This document shows positions 26,865 to 37,355 of a stretch of DNA of 64,000 nt, in pieces. Source of the DNA: Bradyrhizobium yuanmingense (GTDB taxonomy: Bacteria; Pseudomonadota; Alphaproteobacteria; Rhizobiales; Xanthobacteraceae). A program made the translations under genes and the position numbers. How positions within the stretch are numbered: position 1 is the stretch's first letter; each line of letters begins with the position of its first letter. The notes under the pieces are model-generated. The model did no database searches and was not told where the DNA came from. It saw nothing but the letters and a program-made list of their open reading frames with translations. The stretch spans positions 558,001 through 622,000 of the forward strand of contig NZ_FMAE01000006.1 in NCBI RefSeq assembly GCF_900094575.1, written 5' to 3'.

Positions 26865-27455
26865 ATGGCGAAATCAGACCAACCCACCACAATCAAGAAA
26901 TACGCGAACCGCCGGCTCTATAACACCGGAACGAGCACCTATGTGACGCTCGAAGACCTCGCCGCGATGGTCAAGGACGGCGAAGACTTCCTGGTCTATG
27001 ACGCCAAGACCGGCGACGACATCACCCGCTCCGTGCTCGCCCAGATCATCTTCGAGCAGGAGAACAAGGCCGGCCAGAACCTGTTGCCGACCACCTTCCT
27101 TCGCCAGCTGATCCGCTTCTATGGCGACAGCATGCAGATGGTGGTGCCGAAATATCTGGAGCAGTCGATCGCAACCCTGACCCAGGAGCAGGAGAAGTTC
27201 CGCAAGCAGATCGCCAATACGCTGTCCGGCACTCCTTTTGCTCCGTTGGAAGAGCAAGTCCGCCGCAACATGGAGCTGTTCCAGCAGACCTTCTCGATGT
27301 TCAAGCCGTTCGCTGCGCCCCGTCCGGCGGCCAGCCCCGAGCCGGAGCCCGATGCGAATGCCGAGGCGCCGAAGGACAGCAACATCGACGAGCTGCGCCA
27401 GCAGATGAAGGAAATGCAGGAGCGCCTCGAGCGGATGTCGAAGAAGGACGAATAG
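26865..27455 (+). CDS. phaR: Polyhydroxyalkanoate synthesis repressor PhaR
   Basis: DNA- and PHB-binding repressor, 196 residues. The PHB accumulation regulator DNA-binding domain is at ~10-70 (KKYANRRLYNTGTSTYVTLEDLAAMVKDGEDFLVYDAKTG shortened; core IKKYANRRLYNT). The PHB-binding region is ~75-130 (LTRSVLAQIIFEQE-like). The C-terminus is a charged coiled coil (LRQQMKEMQERLERMSKKDE). It releases DNA when bound to nascent PHB granules. The position opposite phbA-phbB fits its regulon. Confidence 0.93.
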   Translation: MAKSDQPTTIKKYANRRLYNTGTSTYVTLEDLAAMVKDGEDFLVYDAKTGDDITRSVLAQIIFEQENKAGQNLLPTTFLRQLIRFYGDSMQMVVPKYLEQSIATLTQEQEKFRKQIANTLSGTPFAPLEEQVRRNMELFQQTFSMFKPFAAPRPAASPEPEPDANAEAPKDSNIDELRQQMKEMQERLERMSKKDE

Positions 27456-27496
27456 TCTTTCGTTCGCGCCGGCCCCTGTACGCGGGAGGGCGAGCC

Positions 27497-28114
27497 ACGT
27501 CTGACCGAAGCAACCATTGGGACCATGTCTACGCCACCAAGGGCGAGGCCGAGGTCAGCTGGTATCAGGATAGCCCCGCGATCTCGCTCGCGATGATTCG
27601 CGCAGCCGGCTCCGATCGCGACACGACCATCATCGATGTCGGCGGCGGCGCATCGCGCCTGGTCGATGCGCTGTTGCAGGACGGCTATCGCGACATCGCC
27701 GTGCTGGATCTTTCTGCCAATGCGCTCGCGGCGGCGAAGAAGCGCATCGGTCCGGCCGCTTCGACGGTCGACTGGATCGTTGCCGATGCCACGACGTGGC
27801 GTCCGACCAGGACCTACGATGTCTGGCACGATCGCGCAGCGTTTCACTTCCTGACTGACCCGCGCGACAGGGTCGCTTACGTGGAGCGCCTGCGGTCGGC
27901 GGTCAGACCTGGCGGCCACGTCATCATTGCGACGTTTGCACCCGACGGTCCCGAGAAATGCAGCGGCCTGCCGGTGCAGCGCCATGACAGCGCCAGCCTT
28001 GCAGCGGAGCTCGGGCCGGAATTTAAACTGGTCGAGACGCGCAGCGAGACGCACCACACGCCGTGGCATTCGACGCAGGCGTTTCAGTTCAGCCGGTTTC
28101 GGCGGCAGAAATAG
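27497..28114 (+). CDS. Class I SAM-dependent methyltransferase with apparent ACG start
   Basis: A methyltransferase of about 205 residues of unknown substrate. SAM motif I is IIDVGGGASRLVDALL, with VLDLSANALAAAKKRI and the C-terminal HHTPWHSTQAFQFSRF. The first in-frame ATG (27593) falls after a conserved N-terminus (HWDHVYATKGEAEVSWYQDSP), so it is too late. A strong GGGAGGG lies seven bases before the codon ACG at 27497, which reads into SDRSNHWDHVY. The start is therefore either ACG, a CTG at 27476, or an ATG damaged by mutation or read error. It lies 41 bp after phaR. Confidence 0.75.
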   Translation, partial: TSDRSNHWDHVYATKGEAEVSWYQDSPAISLAMIRAAGSDRDTTIIDVGGGASRLVDALLQDGYRDIAVLDLSANALAAAKKRIGPAASTVDWIVADATTWRPTRTYDVWHDRAAFHFLTDPRDRVAYVERLRSAVRPGGHVIIATFAPDGPEKCSGLPVQRHDSASLAAELGPEFKLVETRSETHHTPWHSTQAFQFSRFRRQK

Positions 28115-28118
28115 TTCT

Positions 28119-28205
28119 CGTCATGGCCGGGCTTGACCCGGCCATCCACGTCTTGACGCGCGACGCGAAGAACGTGGATCCCCGGGGACAAGCCCGGGCA
28201 TGACG
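28119..28205. repeat. Palindromic intergenic repeat, family C copy 2
   Basis: Arms CGTCATGGCCGGGCTTG and CAAGCCCGGGCATGACG around a variable centre, matching 24276-24368. It lies between convergent genes (methyltransferase and ilvE). Confidence 0.85.
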
Positions 28206-28219
28206 ACAGAGACTCCGGA

Positions 28220-29107
28220 TCAAGCCGCCATCTTCACAGCATGCGCAAAGTCCCAGTAGAGCTTGCGCGCCTTGGCGTAGAACGGGCCCGGCTTCAGCTC
28301 GCGCTCGTCGATGCGGATCACGGGCGCGACCTTGGCGAAATTGCCGGTCGAAAAGATCTCGTCGGCGGTCAGGAAATCGGCGTAGCGCAGCGTCTTCTCG
28401 ACCACGGTGACGCCGTCGGCGCGAAGCAGGCTGATGACGCGCTGGCGCGTGATGCCGTTGAGGAAGGTGCCGTTCGGCACCGGCGTGAACACCACGCCAT
28501 CCCTGGCCATGAACACGTTGGAATTGCCGAACTCGGCGACGTTGCCGAGCATGTCGAGCATCAGCGCGTTCTGGAAGCCGCGCGACGCAGCTTCGGCGAG
28601 TGCGCGCGAATTGTTCGGGTAGAGGCAGGCGGCCTTGGCTTCGACCGGCGCGCATTCGGCCGTCGGCCTACGAAACGGCGACAAGGTGATCGCGTTGCCG
28701 ACGGGCTTTGGCATCGGCGCTTCGTAGATGCACAGGCACCAATTGGTGGTCTCGGGGTCGAACAGCACGCCGCCGCCGCTTCCGTTCTGCGCCCAGTACA
28801 TCGGACGGATATAGAGCTCGGCATTTCCGGCAAAGCGCGCGATGCCTTCGTTCGCGAGCGTCAGCCAGGTGTCGGTATCGACCACCGGCTTCAGGCCGAA
28901 ACTGATCGCGGATTGATTGGCGCGGGCGACGTGACGATCGAGATCCGGTGCGACGCCCTCGAAAGCGCGAGCGCCGTCGAACACGATCGAGCCGAGCCAG
29001 GCCGCATGCGTGCGCGGCCCCATGATCGGCACGTTGCCCTCGTGCCATTTGCCCTCGAAGAAGGTCCAGCTCGGCGAGTAGTCGATGGGCTTCTTGATCT
29101 CGGCCAT
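28220..29107 (-). CDS. ilvE: Branched-chain amino acid aminotransferase (class IV)
   Basis: PLP-dependent fold-type IV aminotransferase, 295 residues, interconverting branched-chain amino acids and their oxo-acids. Motifs include GSIVFDGARAFEG, YIRPMYWAQNG, AKAACLYPNNSRALAEA with the PLP lysine region, and MLGNVAEFGNSNVFM with NGITRQRVI. A strong AAAAGGAGG precedes the ATG at 29107. The frame runs upstream through repeat D1, giving a false extension. Related D-amino acid transaminases cannot be fully excluded. Confidence 0.88.
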   Translation of the reverse strand: MAEIKKPIDYSPSWTFFEGKWHEGNVPIMGPRTHAAWLGSIVFDGARAFEGVAPDLDRHVARANQSAISFGLKPVVDTDTWLTLANEGIARFAGNAELYIRPMYWAQNGSGGGVLFDPETTNWCLCIYEAPMPKPVGNAITLSPFRRPTAECAPVEAKAACLYPNNSRALAEAASRGFQNALMLDMLGNVAEFGNSNVFMARDGVVFTPVPNGTFLNGITRQRVISLLRADGVTVVEKTLRYADFLTADEIFSTGNFAKVAPVIRIDERELKPGPFYAKARKLYWDFAHAVKMAA

Positions 29108-29183
29108 GACCGGCCTCCTTTTCGAACGATCCGGCACTATTGTCCCAATTTCTAAACGATTTGCTGCGGGGAAATGGTGAGTT

Positions 29184-29319
29184 ACCCTCTCCCCTTGTGG
29201 GAGAGGGTGGCTCGCCGCGTAGCGGCGAGACGGGTGAGGGGTATCCATCCGCGAACTCACCTGCGGAGAAAACCCCTCATCCGGCGCTGCGCGCCACCTT
29301 CTCCCACAAGGGGAGAAGG
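29184..29319. repeat. Palindromic intergenic repeat, family D copy 1
   Basis: About 136 bp with outer arms ACCCTCTCCCCTTGTGGGAG and CTCCCACAAGGGGAGAAGG, and inner GGCTCGCCGC...GGTGAGGGGT and ACCCCTCATCCGGCGC blocks. Other copies are at 37208-37346, 40721-40858 and 54056-54262. It lies between the divergent ilvE and esterase genes. Confidence 0.88.
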
Positions 29320-29327
29320 AAGAATCC

Positions 29328-30263
29328 ATGCCGCTGGATCCGCTCGCAAAGCGTTTGTTGACCATGATGGCTGCGGCTGCGCCGCAGGCGCGGAGCCGGC
29401 CGAGTGTGGAGGTGCGGCGGCAATCGCTGGCAAAGCTGATGCAGTTCGCCCGGGCCGAGGCGCCGGATGTGACGATATCCGACGGTAAGCTGCCCGGTCC
29501 CGGCGGCGAGCTGCCCTATCGCCTCTACACGCCGGCAGGCACTGAAGCGCCCGCACCGGGCTTCGTGTTCTTTCATGGCGGCGGGCTCGTCGCCGGCAGC
29601 ATTGCGACGCACGAGCGCATCGCGGCCGCGTTGGCGCATGCCACCGGCTGCCGCCTCGTGTCGGTCGACTACCGGCTCGCGCCGGAGCACCGATTCCCCG
29701 CTGCGGTCGAAGATGCGATCGCCGCCACCGAATGGGTGGCGCGCGAGGCCGCATCGCTCGGCATCGACGCCAATCGCCTGGTGATCGGCGGCGATTCCGC
29801 CGGCGCCACACTCGCAGCCATCGTGTGCCAGGAGGCGGCGCAGACCGCCGGCCTCTCCATCGCCGCGCAGTGCCTGATCTGCCCGGTGCTGGATTTCGAG
29901 GAGACCTCGCCTTCGCGCGAGGCCTTTGCCGAGGGCCATCTGATCGATCGCGTCACGATCGAAGCCGATCTTTCCGATTATCTGCCCGATGGCATCGATC
30001 CTGCCGATCCCCGCGTCTCTCCGTTGCGCGCGACGCGCCTCACGGGCCTGCCGACCGCGATCATCCACACCGCCGAATACGACCCGATGCGTGACGAGGG
30101 CAATGCCTATGCCCGCAAGCTGCTCGCCGCGGGGGTCGCGGTCGAGCATGTCTGCCACGATGGCATGGTTCACAATTTCCACGCCATGGGCGCAATCCTG
30201 CCGCAGGCACAGCTCGTGCTGTCGCAAATCGGCGAACAGGTGCGGCGCGCGGTGAAGACCTGA
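29328..30263 (+). CDS. Alpha/beta hydrolase, HSL/esterase family
   Basis: A 311-residue esterase/lipase of the hormone-sensitive lipase family. The oxyanion HGGG is in FFHGGGLVAGS (~84) and the nucleophile Ser is in GDSAGAT (~155). The Asp is in HTAEYDPMRDEG and the His in HDGMVHNFHAMG. It is likely cytoplasmic, as no signal peptide is seen. The natural substrate is unknown. It starts nine bases after repeat D1. Confidence 0.88.
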   Translation: MPLDPLAKRLLTMMAAAAPQARSRPSVEVRRQSLAKLMQFARAEAPDVTISDGKLPGPGGELPYRLYTPAGTEAPAPGFVFFHGGGLVAGSIATHERIAAALAHATGCRLVSVDYRLAPEHRFPAAVEDAIAATEWVAREAASLGIDANRLVIGGDSAGATLAAIVCQEAAQTAGLSIAAQCLICPVLDFEETSPSREAFAEGHLIDRVTIEADLSDYLPDGIDPADPRVSPLRATRLTGLPTAIIHTAEYDPMRDEGNAYARKLLAAGVAVEHVCHDGMVHNFHAMGAILPQAQLVLSQIGEQVRRAVKT

Positions 30264-30272
30264 CAGCGTCAA

Positions 30273-30521
30273 TCATACGCGCGCGCCGATCACCGCGCGC
30301 GCCGCCGCGACATATTCCGGCCAGTGCGCTTCCGCATAATGCTCTGCCTGCCATGCGCAGGTGCTGTCGGGCGCATGCGCCGCCGCAATCGTGCGCGCGA
30401 AACGTTCCTCCGCAACCGTCGCCTTGCCGGGCTCGGCTGTGGGTGCAGCAGCCACCGCAGCACCGGGAGTAACGGCAAGCCCCGCCAGACCGGTGAGCAG
30501 GATGCGGCGTGACGTGTTCAT
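30273..30521 (-). CDS. Small exported protein, unknown function
   Basis: An 82-residue protein with an export signal of Tat character (TSRRILLTGLAGLAV, cleavage near AVAAAPTAE), leaving a mature part of about 55 residues with HAPDSTCAWQAEHYAEAHWPEYVAAARAVIGARV. The ATG at 30521 fits the signal better than the one at 30536. No family is recognised. It is convergent with the esterase. Confidence 0.6.
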   Translation of the reverse strand: MNTSRRILLTGLAGLAVTPGAAVAAAPTAEPGKATVAEERFARTIAAAHAPDSTCAWQAEHYAEAHWPEYVAAARAVIGARV

Positions 30522-30701
30522 GGCTGTCTCCTCCATTCTTCGGCCTGCACTGTGGCGGGCGAGTGTGTCAGTGCGATCACGCTAGGGTAACCGCGCACAT
30601 CCGCGCCGTCCATCGCTTGCGGATAGCGCTTGACCAAGCGAGCGATCACGTTCCATCTAACAACGGTTCCACCTTCAGATCGCCACGCGTCGGATCGTCA
30701 C

Positions 30702-31595
30702 GTGCCTTTTCGCAGCCAATCCCGTCGTGCGTTGCGCGCTGCCGCAGCGGGACTCCTGTGTCTGGCGGTCCCCGCCGGCGGCGCCTTCGCTGCCGACGAT
30801 GAGGAGGAAAAGCCGGCGGTCCCGAACATCTATCTCGATCTCCGCACCATCTATGCGACGATCCCCGCTGGCACGCTCGCGCTCGGCTTCGGCAACACCT
30901 CGCTGTCAGCCGCATTCCAAGCCCTGGCGGCGCAACGAGGCACGTCGCTGCCGAATGGACTGCCGGCCGCGAAATCGATTGCGATCGACCTGCCGCTGAC
31001 CGTCGACGTCAGCGACCGCGTTTCGCTCTACGGCGGCGTATCCGGCACGACGACGGATATCGGCGGCGGCTGGTCGTCCTTCGACATCACGAGCTGGAAC
31101 ATCGGCGTGCAGGCCGATCTCTACCAGCAGAATGGCGGGAAGATCCCGACCATCACGCTGCAATCGACCCTGACGCAGTCGGTGCCCAACGAGCAGGGCA
31201 TGACGAATTCCTTCAACAACATCGTGGAATTCGACTACGCGGTCGACGAGGACGAGACACGGGGCTGGCTCGCCGGCCTGCAATACACCACCGTCACCAT
31301 CGCCAGCCCGTTCGCCACGATCCGGCCGAACACGATCCTCTATGCCGGCGGCTACTATCAATGGCCGAGCAACTGGAAGTTCACCGGGCGCCTCGGCATG
31401 CAGTCGTTCGGCGGCGCGCTGCTCGCGGGCCGGACGCTCGCGGAATCCTTCACCCAGCCGGTCCTGCGGCTCGACCTCGATCGCATGGACGACAACGACA
31501 ACCGCCTGTTCGGCATCACCGCGCAGATCGCCTGGATGCCGAAGCCGTCCTATCAGGTCACGTTGCGCACACCGCTCTACGCCGTGCGCAACTAG
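30702..31595 (+). CDS. Exported protein of unknown function, probable beta-barrel
   Basis: About 297 residues from the GTG at 30702, which places a good signal peptide (RRALRAAAAGLLCLAVPAGGAFA) at the N-terminus. A TTG at 30630 would add 24 poor residues. The mature part alternates hydrophobic/polar strands (SIAIDLPLTVDVSDRVSLYGGVSG, NTILYAGGYYQWPSNWKFTGRLGMQSF) and ends in aromatic-rich strands, as in outer-membrane barrels. No known family is recognised. Confidence 0.65.
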   Translation: MPFRSQSRRALRAAAAGLLCLAVPAGGAFAADDEEEKPAVPNIYLDLRTIYATIPAGTLALGFGNTSLSAAFQALAAQRGTSLPNGLPAAKSIAIDLPLTVDVSDRVSLYGGVSGTTTDIGGGWSSFDITSWNIGVQADLYQQNGGKIPTITLQSTLTQSVPNEQGMTNSFNNIVEFDYAVDEDETRGWLAGLQYTTVTIASPFATIRPNTILYAGGYYQWPSNWKFTGRLGMQSFGGALLAGRTLAESFTQPVLRLDLDRMDDNDNRLFGITAQIAWMPKPSYQVTLRTPLYAVRN

Positions 31596-32152
31596 TCAGG
31601 CACCGGCACGTCGAAGGTGTTGAGCGTGACCGAGACCATGCAGTAGACGCCGACGAGATAGGACAGCTCGGCCGCGCCGTGCTCGCCGAATTCCTTCACG
31701 GCCGCACGCCAAGTCAGCTCCGGCAGCACGCCGCCGCTGACCAGAGCCGAAGCCATGTCGTAGGCGATGGCTTCCTGCTTGGTGAGGTCCACCGGCCGCT
31801 GGCCGGCAACGATGGTCGCGAGCTTCTCGTCGGAGAGGCCACGCTGCTCGGCCGCCAGCACATGAGCGTAGAGCTCGTAACCGGAGCGGAAATGCGAGCC
31901 GGTGACGAGGATCGCGACCTCGCGTACGGCCGCGGGCAGCAGCGGGTTCGATGCAATCGCCTTGACTAGCTCCCACACCGGCTTGCCGAAGCGCGGCTCG
32001 CGGATCCAGGGATTCCAGGGCCCGAGCAGCGCGCCGTCCTCGCGCATGTTCACGAAGCCCTTGAAGTGGTCCTGCATGCCGGCCCGCATGTCGTCGTAGA
32101 GCGGCTTCTGTTCGTCGGTCAGCTCTTTCGGATCGAGAATGGGAAGGCGCAC
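31592..32152 (-). CDS. Carboxymuconolactone decarboxylase-family protein
   Basis: A 186-residue AhpD/CMD-like protein. The helix REVAILVTGSHFRSGYELYAHVLAAEQRGLSDEKLATI is the CMD core. The AhpD CxxC is absent (SHFRSGYE instead), so a peroxidase role is unlikely. GTG at 32152 is taken as the start because GAGGAGA lies seven bases before it, whereas the frame's earliest codon (32209) has no such signal. The gene end overlaps the preceding exported-protein gene by four bases, tail to tail. Confidence 0.78.
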   Translation of the reverse strand: MRLPILDPKELTDEQKPLYDDMRAGMQDHFKGFVNMREDGALLGPWNPWIREPRFGKPVWELVKAIASNPLLPAAVREVAILVTGSHFRSGYELYAHVLAAEQRGLSDEKLATIVAGQRPVDLTKQEAIAYDMASALVSGGVLPELTWRAAVKEFGEHGAAELSYLVGVYCMVSVTLNTFDVPVPD

Positions 32153-32260
32153 GGTAGGGTCTCCTCGTTGAGAAGACGCAACCGTCACCTGCATGCCTGC
32201 GCAAGGCAAGTGAAGTTGCCGTGACGACCGTGCGATTTCGCAAATGCCAGGCAGATCTCG

Positions 32261-33424
32261 CTATGACGCCGTGGGGTTTTGCAGGCTTTGAGGATTGACC
32301 ACGTCGTCGACGTCCAGCGCCAGTGGCTCACCTGTGGCGAGGAACGACGACAGCGCCGCCTCGAACGGCGCCGGATCGAGGCCGCGCGCGGCGAGCCAAG
32401 CGGGCTCGTAATAGGTCTGCCGGTAGCGCTCGCCGGAATCGCAGATCAGCGTCACCAGCGATCCCGTGACGCTCGCCTGGCGCATCTCCGAGGCGAGCCG
32501 GCACAGCGCCAGGAAGTTGGTGCCGGTGGAGCCGCCGACCGCACGGCGCAGCCGTCGCGACAGCACGTTCATCGCCGCGACCGTTGCCGCATCCGGGATC
32601 TTCATCATGCGATCGACCACGCCGGGCACGAAGGACGGCTCGCAGCGGGGACGACCGACGCCCTCGATCAGCGACGGGCGGTCGCAAACACGGGAGCGGT
32701 CCTGCGTGCGGAAGCAATCGAAGAACGCGGAATGCTCGACATCGGCGACGCACAGCCGGGTCGGATATTGCCGATACCGCAGATAACGTCCGATGGTGGC
32801 CGACGTGCCACCGGTGCCGGCGCCCATCACGATCCAGTCCGGAATCGGCCGCGGCTCGCCTCCCAATTGCGTGAAGATCGATTCGGCAATGTTGTTGTTG
32901 CCGCGCCAATCGGTGGCGCGCTCGGCGAAGGTGAACTGGTCTATGTAATGGCCGTTCAGGCGGCCGGCGAGCGCGGCGGCTTCCGCATAGAGCGCGCGGC
33001 CGTCGTCGATCAAATGGCAATGGCCGCCATAATGCTCGATCGCGGCGATCTTCTCCGCCGAGGTCGTGCGCGGCATCACGGCGTAGAAGGGCACGCCGAT
33101 CATCTCTGCGAAATAAGCCTCCGACACCGCGGTCGATCCCGACGAGGCCTCGACCACGGGCGTGCCTTCGCGGATGTGGCCGTTGCAGAGCGCATAGAGG
33201 AACAGCGAGCGCGCGAGGCGATGCTTCAGGCTGCCGGTCGGATGCGTGGACTCATCCTTCAGATAGATGTCGATGCCCGATAGCGCCGGCACGATCAGCC
33301 GGATCAGATGCGTGTCGGCGGTGCGGCACTGGTCGGCCTCGATCGCGGCCACGGCCTCGTCGACCCAGCCGCGCCGATAGGCCGGCCCGGCCGGATTGTG
33401 CTGGCGGAAGGGGAATGTCTGCAT
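32261..33424 (-). CDS. cds1: PLP-dependent cysteine desulfhydrase, Cds1-like
   Basis: A 387-residue fold-type II PLP enzyme of the cysteine synthase superfamily. It carries KDESTHPTGSLKHRLARSLFLYALCNG with the PLP lysine, EASSGSTAVSEAYFA, RATDWRGNNNIAESIF and GAGTGGTSATIGRYLRYR. These blocks match the Cds1 type (mycobacterial L-cysteine desulfhydrase releasing H2S, pyruvate and ammonia) rather than CysK. The assignment is by remembered motif similarity. It lies upstream of, and on the same strand as, nothing obvious; acdR follows on the same strand 45 bp away at its 5' side. Confidence 0.8.
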   Translation of the reverse strand: MQTFPFRQHNPAGPAYRRGWVDEAVAAIEADQCRTADTHLIRLIVPALSGIDIYLKDESTHPTGSLKHRLARSLFLYALCNGHIREGTPVVEASSGSTAVSEAYFAEMIGVPFYAVMPRTTSAEKIAAIEHYGGHCHLIDDGRALYAEAAALAGRLNGHYIDQFTFAERATDWRGNNNIAESIFTQLGGEPRPIPDWIVMGAGTGGTSATIGRYLRYRQYPTRLCVADVEHSAFFDCFRTQDRSRVCDRPSLIEGVGRPRCEPSFVPGVVDRMMKIPDAATVAAMNVLSRRLRRAVGGSTGTNFLALCRLASEMRQASVTGSLVTLICDSGERYRQTYYEPAWLAARGLDPAPFEAALSSFLATGEPLALDVDDVVNPQSLQNPTAS

Positions 33425-33468
33425 CGGGCGAATCTCTCATGATGCGGATAGCGCATCAATAGCTGCGC

Positions 33469-33933
33469 CTAAAATTCCAGCGGCGCGTTATCGACGACTT
33501 CCTTCATCACGAAGAAGGTCCGGGTCTGGCGCACGCCGGGGAGCGCGATCAGCTGCTCGCCGTGGATGCGGTTGAAATCCTCCATGTCGCCGACGCGGAT
33601 CTTGAGGAAGTAATCGAAATCGCCGGCGACGAGATGGCAGTCGAGCACGAATTTCAGCTTTGCAACGGCCTGCTCGAAGGTGGCAAAGCTTTCCGGCGTC
33701 GAGCGGTCGAGCACGACCCCGACCATCACCAGCGTGCCCTTGGCCACCTTCTTCGGCGCGACCATGGCGCGGACAGTGGCGATGAAGCCGTCCTCGAACA
33801 GGCGCTGGGTGCGACGGTGGCAGGTGGCGGGGCTGATCGCGACCGTTTCGGCCAGCTCGGCGTTGCTGAGCCGACCGTTATTCTGGAGCAATCTCAATAT
33901 CTTGAGGTCGGTGCGGTCGAGTCGGGCAGCCAT
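33469..33933 (-). CDS. acdR: Lrp/AsnC family regulator, AcdR
   Basis: A 154-residue Lrp-type regulator: N-terminal HTH (~8-55, ILRLLQNNGRLSNAELAETVAISPATCHRRTQRL) and C-terminal ligand-binding AsnC domain (LDCHLVAGDFDYFLKIRVGDMEDF). Its position, divergent from acdS, is the classical acdR-acdS layout, where AcdR activates ACC deaminase expression. The name rests on this context. Confidence 0.88.
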   Translation of the reverse strand: MAARLDRTDLKILRLLQNNGRLSNAELAETVAISPATCHRRTQRLFEDGFIATVRAMVAPKKVAKGTLVMVGVVLDRSTPESFATFEQAVAKLKFVLDCHLVAGDFDYFLKIRVGDMEDFNRIHGEQLIALPGVRQTRTFFVMKEVVDNAPLEF

Positions 33934-34091
33934 GAAAGAAACTTCCGAAAATAGGTGCTATTCTGGAAGGAATGTTAGCAATTATCACAACTTTCGCAAG
34001 AAGCCGTGCAACATGGCCGCAATATTCGAGAGCACATTTTCCCGACGTGATGCTAGGGAGCCGCCAACACCAACGCCAATCGAGATGACCC
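33934..34091. promoter_or_regulatory. acdR-acdS divergent control region with Lrp-like box
   Basis: A 158-bp AT-rich gap. TAGCAATTATCACAA at 33976-33990 matches the enteric Lrp consensus (YAGHAWATTWTDCTR) at 11 of 15 positions. TGCTA/TAGCA arms frame a 15-base centre at 33956-33980. These are candidate AcdR sites; binding is inferred. Confidence 0.45.
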
Positions 34092-35108
34092 ATGAAGCTG
34101 GACAAATTTCCGCGCTATCCTTTGACCTTCGGCCCGACGCCCATCGAGAAGCTGGAGCGCTTGTCAAAACATCTCGGCGGCCAAGTCGAGGTCTATGCCA
34201 AGCGCGAGGACTGCAATTCCGGCCTCGCCTATGGCGGCAACAAGCTGCGCAAGCTCGAATACATTATCCCCGATGCGATCGCCTCCAATGCCGATACGCT
34301 GGTCTCGATCGGCGGCGTGCAATCCAACCACACCCGCATGATCGCGGCCGTCGCGGCCAAGCTCGGCATGAAATGCCGCCTGGTGCAGGAAGCCTGGGTG
34401 CCGCACGAAGACGCAGTCTATGATCGCGTCGGCAACATCATGCTCTCGCGCATCATGGGCGCCGACGTGCGCCTGGTCGACGACGGCTTCGATATCGGCA
34501 TCCGCAAGAGCTGGGAGCAGGCGATCGAGGAAGTGAAGGCCGCGGGCGGCAAGCCCTACGCTATTCCCGCCGGTGCCTCCGTGCATAAGTTCGGCGGCCT
34601 TGGCTATGTCGGCTTTGCCGAGGAGGTGCGCAAGCAGGAAGCCGAGCTCGGCTTCAAGTTCGACTACATCGTCGTCTGCACCGTCACCGGCTCCACCCAT
34701 GCCGGCATGCTGGTCGGCTTCGCCGCCGACGGCCGCGCCCGCAAGGTGATCGGCATCGATGCCTCCTTCACCCCGGCGCAGACCAAGGCCCAGGTGCTCG
34801 AGATCGCGCAGAACACGGCGAACCTCGTCGAGCTCGGCAAGGACCTCGTCGCTGACGACGTCGTGCTGATCGAGGACTACGCCTATCCCGCCTATGGCGT
34901 GCCGTCGGAGGAGACCAAGGAGGCGATCCGCCTAACCGCCCGGCTCGAAGGCATGATCACCGACCCCGTCTACGAGGGCAAGTCGATGCAGGGCCTGATC
35001 GATCTCGCCAAGAAGGGCTATTTCGAGAAGGGCGCGAAGATCCTCTACGCCCATCTCGGCGGCGCGCCCGCGCTGAACGGGTACGCGTATGCGTTTAGGA
35101 ATGGGTGA
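34092..35108 (+). CDS. acdS: 1-aminocyclopropane-1-carboxylate deaminase
   Basis: Cleaves the plant ethylene precursor ACC to ammonia and 2-oxobutyrate. The 338 residues include every residue used to separate true ACC deaminase from D-cysteine desulfhydrase: Lys51 (PLP), Ser78 (GGVQSNHTR), Tyr294, Glu295 (DPVYEGKS) and Leu322 (AHLGGAPAL). It is cytoplasmic, typical of plant-associated bacteria, and probably aids root colonisation and nodulation. It is divergent from acdR and followed by repeat B2. Confidence 0.97.
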   Translation: MKLDKFPRYPLTFGPTPIEKLERLSKHLGGQVEVYAKREDCNSGLAYGGNKLRKLEYIIPDAIASNADTLVSIGGVQSNHTRMIAAVAAKLGMKCRLVQEAWVPHEDAVYDRVGNIMLSRIMGADVRLVDDGFDIGIRKSWEQAIEEVKAAGGKPYAIPAGASVHKFGGLGYVGFAEEVRKQEAELGFKFDYIVVCTVTGSTHAGMLVGFAADGRARKVIGIDASFTPAQTKAQVLEIAQNTANLVELGKDLVADDVVLIEDYAYPAYGVPSEETKEAIRLTARLEGMITDPVYEGKSMQGLIDLAKKGYFEKGAKILYAHLGGAPALNGYAYAFRNG

Positions 35109-35144
35109 GTCATAAGGGAGGCGAGACGACTCTCGCCTCTCTTC

Positions 35145-35230
35145 GTAGCCCGGATGGAGCGAAGCGTAATCCGGGATTCCCACCATACGAAGTGACTGTC
35201 CCGGATTGCGCTTCGCTCCATCCGGGCTAC
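35145..35230. repeat. Palindromic intergenic repeat, family B copy 2
   Basis: Arms GTAGCCCGGATGGAGCG and CGCTCCATCCGGGCTAC, matching 4220-4305. It lies between the convergent acdS and recQ genes. Confidence 0.85.
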
Positions 35231-35247
35231 AGCAGCTGCGATCGTGG

Positions 35248-37113
<1,866 letters not shown>

Positions 37114-37207
37114 GGGCGGAGCAGATCAGGCCGTGGGATTCGTCACAAGGCCAGTCGCATGCTGGTGTGGCTGTGGCAAGACTGTTTGGAGGCGAGGCAC
37201 GACTCTT

Positions 37208-37346
37208 CCCTCTCCCCTTGTGGGAGAGGGTGCCTCGCGAAGCGAGGTGGGTGAGGGGTTCTATCCGCGAACGCAGATATGAGCTTGTGGAGACATACTC
37301 CTCATCCGGCGCTTCGCGCCACCTTTCTCCCACAAGGGGAGAAGGG
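37208..37346. repeat. Palindromic intergenic repeat, family D copy 2
   Basis: Outer arms CCCTCTCCCCTTGTGGGAG and CTCCCACAAGGGGAGAAGGG. The inner blocks are as in 29184-29319. It lies between recQ (5' side) and the polysaccharide deacetylase gene (3' side). Confidence 0.88.
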
Positions 37347-37355
37347 AAGAAGAGG

